DNA from: Clostridia bacterium
GTDB lineage: Bacteria; Bacillota; Clostridia; Oscillospirales; Acutalibacteraceae
Length of the DNA: 64,000 nucleotides
Assembly (NCBI GenBank): GCA_017442225.1
Contig: JAFSAR010000002.1
Coordinates: 52,713-116,712 of the forward strand
Direction: 5' to 3'
Under the pieces are notes generated by a model. That model was not told where the DNA came from. It did not search any database and was given only the letters and a program-made list of their open reading frames with translations. Every line of letters begins with the position of its first letter. Position 1 is the first letter of the stretch. Below, in pieces: positions 33,868 through 42,696 of the stretch. The translations under genes were made by a program, and so were the position numbers.

Positions 33868-35700
33868 ATGAAAAGATTATTATCTTTGTTTATTGTTTTT
33901 GCTTTGTTGTTTTGCCTTTTGTTTACAGGTTGTAATAAAACCAACGTGGACAGTCAATTCTCAAGCAGTGTGCCAACCTTACTTGTTGAAGACGATAAAA
34001 CTATTCCCCAAAAGAACATTATGACATATTATAACGGAATGACAATGAAAGACGCTATAGAAATATGGGGAAGCGACTACAAGTTAAATGATTATCTTAT
34101 AGGCGGCGGTTGGGCAGGTATATATTATGAGGATGAAAGATGCCCGTTTACGTTTTGTTATCGTGAGTTTAACATACCCAAAAGCTGTGACCTTAATGCT
34201 CAAATCTGTGGTATTATAGTATCGCGAAACGGTAGCCAAAACTTTTACGTAACAGACGGTATAAGTACTGTTGTAAGCTATGATGAGGTTTTGAAAAAAT
34301 TGGACGGAGAGTATTTTCCCGATGAGTTGACAGGCGGCAACACTTTTAAATGTACGTCGGTCGAAAACGTTGAACAAATATTATTTAACTGGATTGCAGA
34401 ACCCAAAACTCCAAAAGTTGAAATGCAGTTTAAAAATCCAAATCCCCAAAAGACGTACACCACCACTATAGCAAGACCTGAAGAGGTTCGCTTTTACAAG
34501 GGTGGCATGTACTGCGTTTCTGAAAACAATAATTTAAACCGCGAAATTTCAAGAACAATAGAAATGTGGTACAAGGATTATGAAAATGACACCATACCTT
34601 TTACCAATTCCGCTGCTACAAAAGAAATGATTGCAGAAATTAAGCTTAATGAAATTGTAATAGAGATTTGTTTTGACAGCGATGAAGAGTTGAAAATGTT
34701 AGACAAAGTAAATGTTGGAAAGCGTAAAAGACTTTTAATTCCTCTGACAGGTAAGTTTGCGTATTATATTTTTTGGGGACAAGATGATTATAACTATCAA
34801 GGCGGTCAATACAATTTAGGCGGTAGCGGACTGGAAAAATATTTTAAAAGCATTACTTTAGACAAGGAAGTAAGAAAATGGGAAAGCACCGTCGCACCGC
34901 CTAAAAAAGTTACATTTTATAAGGATGGTAAACAGTCGGTATCTACCGATAAAGAATTTAACCATAAAATCGCCCAACATATAGAAGAGTGGTGTAAGTA
35001 TGTAACAATGTACTCTGCATTTAACGGGATAACCAAAACCGAAAATATAACATACGAAAAACACAACAGTACCGCTATTGAACTAGAATTTGATGAGGAA
35101 ACTACGTTTTATGGTGGGGTTTTACATGATGATAGAAAGATTTTTATTAGTTTAGATGGTAAGCACCCATACACAATATTCACCAACGATGGTTTTTCGG
35201 AACAATGGGGAAATTTGTCGCCGCATAATCCATCGATAAACAAAAATCTCGAACAATTTTTTGCAGGGCGCGTGTATGAAGAAATAACGCCTGTAAATCG
35301 TTGGCAAAGTACGGTTATGCCTCCAAATAAAATACAACTTTATAGAAACGGAGAATTGTTGCAAGAACTGACCGATGAAGATGTTAACCATCAAATTGCA
35401 CAAAGTATAGAATCGTGGTATTTGTATCGAGAAAATATTGAATTTGAGAATACACCTGATACAGAAAAACATATACTTAACATACGAAAAAACGAAACGT
35501 ATGTTGAATTGTTTTTTCATAGTGAAATAAAATTTTACGGTAAACATGTAACAGATAAAGATGCGTGTTGCATTTTGATTCCGCTTACGGGAGATTATGC
35601 GTATTGTATGTTTGTGTCGGATAATACGTATAATTACGAACAGTTTAATTTTGATGGAAAAACAAAAAGCTTGGAAAACTTTTTTGATAGTCTAAAATAA
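33868..35700 (+). CDS. Lipoprotein with three tandem ~140-residue repeats
   Basis: Unrecognised secreted lipoprotein, 610 residues. The N-terminal signal peptide ends in lipobox LFTGC. A leader domain (about 30-195) is followed by three tandem copies of one domain starting near 198, 337 and 479. Each copy opens with a W-x-STV-x-PP (or TTIARPEE) motif and [VI]-x-[FL]Y[KR]-[DNG]G, then hxxKIAQHIEEW-like helix (NREISRTIEMWY; NHKIAQHIEEWC; NHQIAQSIESWY), and ends with a strand like LIPLTGKFAYYIF. ATG at 33868 follows AAAGGGTG; the GTG at 33859 overlaps that site. Pattern suggests an adhesion or binding protein (inference). Confidence 0.8.
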   Translation: MKRLLSLFIVFALLFCLLFTGCNKTNVDSQFSSSVPTLLVEDDKTIPQKNIMTYYNGMTMKDAIEIWGSDYKLNDYLIGGGWAGIYYEDERCPFTFCYREFNIPKSCDLNAQICGIIVSRNGSQNFYVTDGISTVVSYDEVLKKLDGEYFPDELTGGNTFKCTSVENVEQILFNWIAEPKTPKVEMQFKNPNPQKTYTTTIARPEEVRFYKGGMYCVSENNNLNREISRTIEMWYKDYENDTIPFTNSAATKEMIAEIKLNEIVIEICFDSDEELKMLDKVNVGKRKRLLIPLTGKFAYYIFWGQDDYNYQGGQYNLGGSGLEKYFKSITLDKEVRKWESTVAPPKKVTFYKDGKQSVSTDKEFNHKIAQHIEEWCKYVTMYSAFNGITKTENITYEKHNSTAIELEFDEETTFYGGVLHDDRKIFISLDGKHPYTIFTNDGFSEQWGNLSPHNPSINKNLEQFFAGRVYEEITPVNRWQSTVMPPNKIQLYRNGELLQELTDEDVNHQIAQSIESWYLYRENIEFENTPDTEKHILNIRKNETYVELFFHSEIKFYGKHVTDKDACCILIPLTGDYAYCMFVSDNTYNYEQFNFDGKTKSLENFFDSLK

Positions 35701-35704
35701 AAAC

Positions 35705-35735
35705 AACCCCCTTGCCGATTGACAAGGGGGTTAAT
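35705..35735. terminator. Bidirectional terminator between converging genes
   Basis: AACCCCCTTG pairs with CAAGGGGGTT around CCGATTGA. It sits between the repeat lipoprotein and the converging acyltransferase gene. Confidence 0.9.
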
Positions 35736-37007
35736 TTATGCTTTTTCTTTAATTTTTTTAGCTTCTTCTTGTTTTATACGGTATATTTCTTCGGTTGCAA
35801 AGGCAAGTTTTGTTACCACGTTTTGTTTTGTGGGGTAACAATAGAACGAGTCCTTGTCGGTCGAAATATCAACGCAGTCAAACGGCTTTATATAACAGTA
35901 GTCATACTCTATATGTAAAGCGCTTTGTCCTAGCGGTTTGCGCTCGATACGGTAATCCTTACCGCGATAGTGACCTGTAAGAATAAAACCGTCATTTATA
36001 TCGTGGGTGAGTGTCGCGCTACCAAGATGTATAAATCTCCAGCAACGCGGCAGAGAGTATACGTCAACTTGGTCTTCAAAGTGATAGGTGCCGTCTTCAA
36101 TTTGTTTACGGACTTCGCTGCGTTCCCATGCAAACCAATCGGGCACGTGACTGAATTCGGTCTCACCGTCATTTGCATGTAAATTACCGTCTTCCAAGAG
36201 AGTCCAATGCTTGCCACATTCTTCGCAGAATATCTCGGTACCACTTGAATTCATTTTGTGTTCAGCTTTACAAGCGGGGCATTGGTAAAGTATTTTATGC
36301 AGTCCTTCGGCACGGAAGGGCTCGGTTATTTTAATGGCGTTTTCTTTTTGATAGCGGTATTCGTCATAGTCGAGCGCTTTACGCACGGTGTCATTTATCT
36401 CTTCCACCGACAGATTTTCTACCTGCTCGGCGGTCAAAATTTGAGTAAAGGTGGTGTGTAGAGGTACTTTTCTAACTTTTCTAAAGTTCCAAAACGGTGT
36501 TCGCAAATGATTTCCGCGGTGCACTATACATGCTACGGGCACTTTGTTCATTTTAATTAACTTGCCTATTGCCTCGGGTAATATAGCGGTGGTGCCATCG
36601 GGGCTATAACGTGCCTCGGGGTACATACAAAACACGTCGCCTTTTTGAAGTACTCTACGAATAGATTTTACAAGATGCAAATCATTTGTAAATTTGCGCT
36701 TACAAATAGCGCCGATAAGCTCCATAAGCCACGGTCTACGATAGTAACCATCAATAGAAACAACGTTATTAATTCTATGCGGATACGTAGCAATCGCCGC
36801 CAATTCAAAATCTACAAAATACTGATGATTACTAAGCAGTATATATGGCGGTTTTAGATTTTGGGTATTGAATTTTTCAATTTTATATTTTTGGCCTATG
36901 AGCATTATTTTGCTTAAAACAAATATAAGCCAGGTTATTATTTTAGGCTGACGGATAGGGTATTTTGCCGTGTTATAACTCTTTTTGTTTTTGTAGTTTA
37001 CTTCCAT
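35736..37007 (-). CDS. Acyltransferase-like protein with zinc ribbon
   Basis: Member of the lysophospholipid acyltransferase fold, 423 residues. The HX4D motif is SNHQYFVDFE near 60-69, and MYPEARYSPDGTTA near 127 is the second acyltransferase motif (EGxR/PEGxR-like). A four-cysteine zinc ribbon follows (CPAC near 240 and CEEC near 258), then a beta-rich C-terminal domain of about 150 residues. This extension is unlike normal PlsC (about 240 residues). It may bind a metal and a partner or the substrate. Ribosome site AAGGAGATTT. Function in lipid synthesis is inferred. Confidence 0.75.
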   Translation of the reverse strand: MEVNYKNKKSYNTAKYPIRQPKIITWLIFVLSKIMLIGQKYKIEKFNTQNLKPPYILLSNHQYFVDFELAAIATYPHRINNVVSIDGYYRRPWLMELIGAICKRKFTNDLHLVKSIRRVLQKGDVFCMYPEARYSPDGTTAILPEAIGKLIKMNKVPVACIVHRGNHLRTPFWNFRKVRKVPLHTTFTQILTAEQVENLSVEEINDTVRKALDYDEYRYQKENAIKITEPFRAEGLHKILYQCPACKAEHKMNSSGTEIFCEECGKHWTLLEDGNLHANDGETEFSHVPDWFAWERSEVRKQIEDGTYHFEDQVDVYSLPRCWRFIHLGSATLTHDINDGFILTGHYRGKDYRIERKPLGQSALHIEYDYCYIKPFDCVDISTDKDSFYCYPTKQNVVTKLAFATEEIYRIKQEEAKKIKEKA

Positions 37008-37025
37008 AAAATCTCCTTGAAAGTT

Positions 37026-37760
37026 TTATATTGCGATTACCTTTGCTTTTTTTGAATTTATTATAACAATCGGCAGATACATTACAGCAAGCACAATTGG
37101 TAAAAGTATCGGAAAGGCCCATTGGTGAGCGCCGAATACACCTTTAAACAGTACTAAAAAGCTAATATCGTCGGTTCGCATCAAGAACATAAAGTTTGTA
37201 TCACATAAAAAGTTTACACCAAGCACAATAATCCCCATACCAAGTAGTAACAAAAGGCATTTTGGCGCCATTTTTATATCGGGTTTTATATCGCCGCCTA
37301 CTACTAACATAAGTGGATAAAGGGCCAACAGTATATGAATGCTAAAGCTATGTATATGCATAAAATTAACAGGCGGTAGTGCTGTCCAAGACGGTGTAAG
37401 CAAGGCGATAATTCCCGCAGGAATACAAAAGGCATAGAGAAAATTTTCAACAATTTTTGATTTTTTGAAAATATGAAACGCTACCAAAAATACATTTATA
37501 CTGCATAAATGCAATGGTAAATAGCTGTGCTCATAGCGGTTGCCTATAAAAAGAAACACCCATTTCCAGCCTTCGTCAAGTAATATAAGACTTGCCACGG
37601 CTATTCGCATAATATTGCGTGCTTTAGGCGACAATTTGCGATAAATAATCGATGCTGCAACTGCAAGAATAACAAAAGCTGCAAGCCAGCTTAAATGCAC
37701 CGTGCCAAAAAGGTCAAAGCCCGCGCCATCCTTTATTGTTTCAACGGTATCTAAAAACAT
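37026..37760 (-). CDS. TMEM164/YwaF-family membrane protein, copy 1
   Basis: Seven-span integral membrane protein of the TIGR02206/YwaF (TMEM164-like) family, 244 residues. Family hallmarks are LPLHLCSINVFLVAFHIF near 80-97 and the FMHIHSFSIHILLALYPL segment near 135, with conserved His residues. GAHQWAFPILLPI near the C-terminus is shared with copy 2. The start is the ATG at 37760, four bases after GAGGTGGG. Activity in bacteria is unknown. It lies in the same direction behind copy 2, with a nicotinamidase-like gene on the opposite strand between them. Confidence 0.85.
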   Translation of the reverse strand: MFLDTVETIKDGAGFDLFGTVHLSWLAAFVILAVAASIIYRKLSPKARNIMRIAVASLILLDEGWKWVFLFIGNRYEHSYLPLHLCSINVFLVAFHIFKKSKIVENFLYAFCIPAGIIALLTPSWTALPPVNFMHIHSFSIHILLALYPLMLVVGGDIKPDIKMAPKCLLLLLGMGIIVLGVNFLCDTNFMFLMRTDDISFLVLFKGVFGAHQWAFPILLPIVLAVMYLPIVIINSKKAKVIAI

Positions 37761-37830
37761 AATTCCCACCTCAAAAACATATTAACACAAAATGCGACAA
37801 ATGTCACGAAAAATATATAACCTCCATATA

Positions 37831-37858
37831 TTGAAAAATTTTTAAATAGATGTATAAT
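37831..37858 (+). promoter_or_regulatory. Promoter of nicotinamidase-like gene
   Basis: TTGAAA, 16-base spacer, TATAAT, ending 20 bases before the start codon. Confidence 0.6.
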
Positions 37859-37878
37859 AAAACAGAGGAAGTGTTTTT

Positions 37879-38403
37879 ATGAAAAAGATTTTGGTGGTTG
37901 TAGATATTCAAAATGATTTTGTTGACGGCGCGCTGGGAACACCCGAGGCAGTTGCTATAATAGATAATGCCGCCGAGAAAATTAAGGGCTTTGACGGCGA
38001 TATCTTTGTAACTTTTGACACCCATTATGATAATTATATGGATACGCTTGAGGGCAAAAAACTGCCCGTCCCACATTGCATAAAAGGCACGGACGGCTGG
38101 CAGTTGAACCATAAAATTGCCGATGCGCTAAAGGGTAAAAACTATAAAACGGTTGAAAAACTCACTTTTGGTTCGGTTGATTTATCCAATTTGGTTAAAG
38201 AGGCAATCGGAGAGGAAAAGGCTGAAATCACCCTTATAGGACTTTGCACCGATATTTGTGTTGTGTCAAATGCGCTGTTACTTAAAGCGAATTTGCTTGA
38301 CTGCGAAATTTTTGTAGATGCCTCTTGCTGCGCAGGCGTTACACCTGATACCCATAATGCTGCGCTCGACACAATGCGTTGTTGTCAAATAAATATTATA
38401 TAA
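37879..38403 (+). CDS. Nicotinamidase/isochorismatase-family cysteine hydrolase
   Basis: Small alpha/beta hydrolase of the isochorismatase-like family, probably an amidase; some members are nicotinamidases (PncA). Catalytic Asp is in VVDIQNDFV near residue 9, and the nucleophile Cys is in GLCTDICVVSNA near 117-121. DTHYDNY near 55-61 could hold metal ligands as in PncA. The ELTFG-like segment VEKLTFGSVDL holds the Lys. Ribosome site AGAGGAAGTG. The 174-residue length fits; substrate is uncertain. Confidence 0.85.
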   Translation: MKKILVVVDIQNDFVDGALGTPEAVAIIDNAAEKIKGFDGDIFVTFDTHYDNYMDTLEGKKLPVPHCIKGTDGWQLNHKIADALKGKNYKTVEKLTFGSVDLSNLVKEAIGEEKAEITLIGLCTDICVVSNALLLKANLLDCEIFVDASCCAGVTPDTHNAALDTMRCCQINII

Positions 38404-38411
38404 AAAGTAAA

Positions 38412-38440
38412 ACTCGGCGCTACAATCAGCACCGAGTAAT
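38412..38440. terminator. Bidirectional terminator
   Basis: ACTCGG(C)GCT pairs with AGC(A)CCGAGT around ACAATC, followed by TAATTTT. It serves the converging nicotinamidase-like and YwaF-like genes. Confidence 0.85.
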
Positions 38441-38441
38441 T

Positions 38442-39194
38442 TTATGCATTTACCAATTCTTTTTGCTTTTCCTTTGTCCTTTTAATCTTATTTGCGATAA
38501 GTAGCGGTATCGACATTATCAGCATAATTATCGGCAAAAGTATGGGAAACGCCCATTGATGCGCGCCGAATATATCTTCAAAAATTTGTAAAAATCCAAT
38601 GCCTGCCGTGTTCATTAAAAACATAAAGTTTTGGTCAAATATAATATTTAGCGCGAGGGCAGGTATTGCAAAACAAATCAGCAGTAATATGCATTTAGGC
38701 ATTGATTTAAAATCGGGTTTTAAATCACCGCTTGCCACCAAAACAAATGGATACAGCACTAAAAACATATGTATCACAAAACTGTGTATATGAAAATAAT
38801 TTAGGCAAGGCATATTGGTCCAGTCGGGAGTAAGCAGTGCCAACATAGCGCCGGGAATACCTATGTAATACAAAAAATTTTCAACTGCTTTAGTACGTTT
38901 AAATATACAAAACGTTATAAGCAATACGTTTATACCGCAAAGATGAAACGGCATATGACCTATACCAAAGTCGCCAACCGCAAACGCCACTATGTTTTTT
39001 GCGGTTTCAAGTGCTATAACCGCAACAGCGATTCCAATTCGCATTATGTTGCGGTGTTTTGTGTTAAGCTTTTTGTAAACAATAACGCTTACTGCGCAAA
39101 GTATTACAAAAAAACCAAGCCACATAAGATGCGTCAAATCATAAAGACTAAAGCCCAAGCCCTCAGGTATATTAGCCTCAGGAGTAAAAAACAT
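38442..39194 (-). CDS. TMEM164/YwaF-family membrane protein, copy 2
   Basis: Paralogue of the protein at 37.0 kb, 250 residues, seven spans. LPxHLC is MPFHLCGINVLLITFCIF near 80-97, followed by YFHIHSFVIHMFLVLYPF and GAHQWAFPILLPIIML. Start ATG at 39194 is placed by GAGGTGAGG. A different gene sits between the two copies, so an old tandem duplication was later interrupted, or two paralogues were assembled. Function is unknown. Confidence 0.85.
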   Translation of the reverse strand: MFFTPEANIPEGLGFSLYDLTHLMWLGFFVILCAVSVIVYKKLNTKHRNIMRIGIAVAVIALETAKNIVAFAVGDFGIGHMPFHLCGINVLLITFCIFKRTKAVENFLYYIGIPGAMLALLTPDWTNMPCLNYFHIHSFVIHMFLVLYPFVLVASGDLKPDFKSMPKCILLLICFAIPALALNIIFDQNFMFLMNTAGIGFLQIFEDIFGAHQWAFPILLPIIMLIMSIPLLIANKIKRTKEKQKELVNA

Positions 39195-39285
39195 AAACCT
39201 CACCTCAAAGATATACTAACACATTTCGACAAAAAAGTCACTAAAAAATTCACAACTTACAAGCTTAAATGTATAATGTACATTA

Positions 39286-39314
39286 TTGACATAACGATGT
39301 TCATAAAGTATAAT
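39286..39314 (+). promoter_or_regulatory. Promoter of small membrane protein gene
   Basis: Perfect TTGACA, 17-base spacer, TATAAT. It is 95 bases before the start codon, leaving an untranslated leader. Confidence 0.8.
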
Positions 39315-39408
39315 TAGTGAGCAAGTTGTAATGTTTTTCATAGCGCAGTAAAAAGTATTGATTGAATTTCTAATCCGATTAGAAACGATTTTAATATGGA
39401 GGTATAAA

Positions 39409-39864
39409 ATGATAAAAATAACCGTTTCTTGGCGTGAGTTTAGAGATAGTATGACAGCAACAGAATATGATAAAAGAAGATCTTTTGTTTGGATATTTAT
39501 GAGTATTATTTCGAGTTTTGTTTGTTTAATCCTTATCGCTACTTTCTGGGGTTCTATAAACGGTTTTTTAAAACATGAAATCAACATAAGTGATTTTTTT
39601 CTTTCGTTTTTATATTTGTTGATAGGCGGAATAATTGTGCATTTCGTGTATGTAGTATATCCTAATCGTACGGAATATAACTTAAAACTAATTTTTTTAG
39701 ATTTGTATAAAAACATTATACCGGAATATGAAACAACTGTTAGACAGGTAATAAAGGAAGACAACAGAAACTTGAGAAAAATTACATTTAAATACTATCT
39801 TTTTTTAATTTTATTAGTGGTTTTAATCGCAATGGTATGCTTGTCCATTTATTTTATTAATTGA
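39409..39864 (+). CDS. Hypothetical membrane protein, 151 residues
   Basis: Not recognised. It has three predicted membrane segments (about 22-45, 62-84 and 128-150) and a cytoplasmic N-terminus (WREFRDSMTATEYDKRR). Between spans 2 and 3 is a charged helix (PEYETTVRQVIKEDNRNLRK). ATG at 39409 follows TGGAGGT; an in-frame ATG at 39358 has no ribosome site. Base composition is noticeably more AT-rich than neighbouring genes, which could mean recent acquisition. Confidence 0.75.
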   Translation: MIKITVSWREFRDSMTATEYDKRRSFVWIFMSIISSFVCLILIATFWGSINGFLKHEINISDFFLSFLYLLIGGIIVHFVYVVYPNRTEYNLKLIFLDLYKNIIPEYETTVRQVIKEDNRNLRKITFKYYLFLILLVVLIAMVCLSIYFIN

Positions 39865-39887
39865 TTTTAAGTTGTATGAATTTTTAG

Positions 39888-39915
39888 CGGTCGATATTTA
39901 TCGATCGTTTTTCTA
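39888..39915 (+). terminator. Terminator CGGTCGAT / ATCGATCG + T-run
   Basis: Eight-pair stem with a short loop and a run of T (GTTTTTCT). It closes the small membrane protein gene. Confidence 0.75.
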
Positions 39916-40012
39916 TTAATTTGAGACACATACATTAATCTGGTGGAATATTTATCCAATTATAATTTATTAAAGTTGACCATAATTTAATGATTTTTGA
40001 ATTGCGCAATTA

Positions 40013-40041
40013 TTGACAAAATACCTTTTGCGGTATATAAT
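40013..40041 (+). promoter_or_regulatory. alaS promoter with ATACC-N6-GGTAT inverted repeat
   Basis: TTGACA (40013), 17-base spacer, TATAAT (40036). The spacer holds ATACC-TTTTGC-GGTAT (40021-40036). The same ATACC-N6-GGTAT core occupies the spacer of the rhamnose operon promoter (20100). Confidence 0.75.
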
Positions 40042-40081
40042 CATTGTGTATGTTTATCTTTATTTTAAGGAAGTAAAAATT

Positions 40082-42691
40082 ATGAAATGGATGTCACTTA
40101 ACGAACTAAGAGAAAGGTATTTATCATTTTTTGAATCAAAGGGTCACCTGCGTCTTGGGAGTTTTTCTTTGGTGCCCAACAATGATAAATCACTACTACT
40201 TATAAACTCGGGTATGGCGCCGATGAAAAAGTATTTTACAGGCGAGGTAACCCCACCGCGCAACCGTGTTACCACCTGTCAAAAGTGTATTCGTACACCC
40301 GACCTTGAGCGTGTGGGTATTACCGCGCGTCACGGCACATATTTTGAAATGCTCGGTAACTTCTCATTTGGTGATTATTTCAAAAACGAGGCTATTCCGT
40401 GGGCTTGGGAATTTTTGACAAAAGATCTTGAAATTCCTGCAGAGTTACTCTGGCCCTCTGTTTATGAAGAGGATGACGAGGCTTATGCTATATGGCGCGA
40501 TGTTATCGGTGTGCCCGAAGAGCATATTGTAAAACTCGGCAAGGCTGACAACTTCTGGGAGCACGGCACAGGTCCTTGCGGTCCTTGTAGTGAGATTTAT
40601 TTTGACCGCGGCGAAAAATACGGTTGTGGCAGCCCTGACTGTAAGCCTGGTTGCGAATGCGACAGATACATGGAAATCTGGAACAACGTTTTCACCCAAT
40701 TTAACAATATGGGTGACGGTACATACACCGAGCTTGAACACAAAAACATTGATACGGGTATGGGTCTTGAGCGTCTTGCTTGCGTAATGCAGGGTGTTGA
40801 CAATATGTTTGAGGTTGACACCATCCGTAATATTCTTGACAAGGTTTGCGAGATTTCCGGCAAGACTTATGGCAAGGACAATAAGACAGATATTTCTATC
40901 CGCGCTATTACAGACCACGCTCGCGCATCCACCTTTATGATTAGCGACGGCATTATTCCTTCAAACGAAGGCCGCGGATATGTGCTTCGCCGTCTTATTC
41001 GTCGCGCGGCTCGTCACGGTAGACTTATCGGTATTGACCGCCCGTTCCTTGTTGAAATGGTTGAGGCGGTTATCAAAGAAAACGCATCGGGTTATCCCGA
41101 GCTTGTAGATAAGCAAGAACTTATTAAAAAAGTTATTGCCAATGAAGAAGCAAGCTTTTCAAAGACTATTGACCAGGGTCTTACAATACTAAATGATTTA
41201 ACCGCAAACGGCGGGACACTCTCGGGTGAAGATGCATTCCGTCTTTATGATACCTACGGTTTCCCACTTGATTTAACACGTGATATTTTGGCCGAAAAGG
41301 GTATGACCGTTGACGAGGACGGCTTTAACAATTTGATGCAACAGCAACGAGAAAAGGCACGCAATGCTCGTAAAGCATCTGACGGTGAAAGCTGGAGTAG
41401 TGACGGCATTAACTTTGATGATATTGCCGCTACCGAATTTTTGGGTTACACACAAAATGAGTGTAACGCTACTGTTCTTGATATAGTTGTTGAGGGCGAG
41501 CATGTGTCTACTGTAAACGCTAATCAAAAGGCTATTGTTGTGCTTGACAAAACTGTTTTCTACGCTGAAAGCGGTGGTCAGGTAGGTGACACAGGTGTAA
41601 TTGGCGGCTTCACAGTTGTTGATACTAAAAAGACAGTAGACGGTATATTTACACATATCGGTACTGCAAACGAAGTGATTTCAGTTGGCGATAAAGTAAA
41701 CGTAAAAATCGCCGTTGAGCGTCGTGAGGCTATTCGCCGTAATCATACTGCGGCTCATCTTTTGCAGGCGGCCTTACGTCAGGTGCTCGGCACCCACGTT
41801 GAGCAGGCGGGTCAGCTTGTAAATGAAAAGGCAGTTCGTTTCGACTTTACACATTTCTCAGCGTTAACAGTAGAAGAAATCGAAAAGGTTGAAGCTCTTG
41901 TAAATACCGCAATTCTTGACGGCATTGTGGTTGATAACCGCGAAATGCCTATTGACGAGGCTAAGGCTCATGGCGCTATGGCTCTCTTTGGCGAAAAGTA
42001 CGGAGATATCGTTCGCGTTGTAAAAGCAGGCGATTTTTCTACCGAGCTTTGTGGCGGTACCCACGTTGACAATACGGGTAAAATCGGTTTGTTTAGAATT
42101 ATATCAGAAAGCGGTATTGCGGCAGGTACCCGCCGTATTGAAGCGTACACAGGCTTCAACGTTGTAAATCTTATAAATCACTACAAATCATTGCTTACTG
42201 ACACTGCAGCTACCCTTAAAATCGGTAATATTGAAGATGTAGCAGTTAAGGCTGCGGCTACCGTAAAGCAAATGAAAGAGGATTCAAAGAAAATTGAGTC
42301 ATTAGAGGCAAAATTGGCTTCGGGCAAGCTTAGTGACCTTATGACAAATGCGATAGAAGTAAACGGAGTTAAGGTGGCAACTGCTAAATTTGACGGTACA
42401 GCACCTGACGAGCTTCGCAAGATGATTGATACCATCAAGGCTGAAAATGACGATGCAGTAGCAGTGCTGGCTGCAGTAAATGGCGAAAAGCTTACCTTCT
42501 GCGCAGGTGTTGGTAAAGCGGCACTTTCAAAGGGCGCTCACGCAGGCAATATCGTAAAAGCTGTTGCACAAATCGCCGGCGGTAACGGCGGCGGTAAGCC
42601 CGACAGCGCAATGGCAGGCGGTAAAGAAATTGCAAAAGCCGATGAAGCGCTTGTGGCTGTAACTTCTATCGTTGAAAGTCAGTTGAAATAA
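40082..42691 (+). CDS. alaS: Alanine-tRNA ligase
   Basis: Charges tRNA-Ala; class II aminoacyl-tRNA synthetase with editing activity. The N-terminal core starts MKWMSLNELRERYLSFF and has TCQKCIRTPDLERVGITARHGTYFEMLGNFSFGDYF. The editing domain has the zinc-binding HxxxH (RNHTAAHLL near 565) and CGGTHVDNTG near 660. A C-terminal oligomerisation domain follows (about 720-869, with GGGNGGG-like KPDSAMAGG). The 869-residue length is typical. Start ATG at 40082 follows AAGGAAG; an upstream in-frame ATG (40013) sits in the -35 box and is rejected. Confidence 0.97.
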   Translation: MKWMSLNELRERYLSFFESKGHLRLGSFSLVPNNDKSLLLINSGMAPMKKYFTGEVTPPRNRVTTCQKCIRTPDLERVGITARHGTYFEMLGNFSFGDYFKNEAIPWAWEFLTKDLEIPAELLWPSVYEEDDEAYAIWRDVIGVPEEHIVKLGKADNFWEHGTGPCGPCSEIYFDRGEKYGCGSPDCKPGCECDRYMEIWNNVFTQFNNMGDGTYTELEHKNIDTGMGLERLACVMQGVDNMFEVDTIRNILDKVCEISGKTYGKDNKTDISIRAITDHARASTFMISDGIIPSNEGRGYVLRRLIRRAARHGRLIGIDRPFLVEMVEAVIKENASGYPELVDKQELIKKVIANEEASFSKTIDQGLTILNDLTANGGTLSGEDAFRLYDTYGFPLDLTRDILAEKGMTVDEDGFNNLMQQQREKARNARKASDGESWSSDGINFDDIAATEFLGYTQNECNATVLDIVVEGEHVSTVNANQKAIVVLDKTVFYAESGGQVGDTGVIGGFTVVDTKKTVDGIFTHIGTANEVISVGDKVNVKIAVERREAIRRNHTAAHLLQAALRQVLGTHVEQAGQLVNEKAVRFDFTHFSALTVEEIEKVEALVNTAILDGIVVDNREMPIDEAKAHGAMALFGEKYGDIVRVVKAGDFSTELCGGTHVDNTGKIGLFRIISESGIAAGTRRIEAYTGFNVVNLINHYKSLLTDTAATLKIGNIEDVAVKAAATVKQMKEDSKKIESLEAKLASGKLSDLMTNAIEVNGVKVATAKFDGTAPDELRKMIDTIKAENDDAVAVLAAVNGEKLTFCAGVGKAALSKGAHAGNIVKAVAQIAGGNGGGKPDSAMAGGKEIAKADEALVAVTSIVESQLK

Positions 42692-42696
42692 AAACT

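Noticed and set aside
39915..40081. T-box or other leader before alaS
   Set aside because: No AGGGTGGCACCGC element and the leader from the promoter is only about 35 bases.
40013..40081. Longer N-terminus for AlaS
   Set aside because: The first ATG lies in the -35 region and the extension encodes a hydrophobic sequence unlike AlaS.
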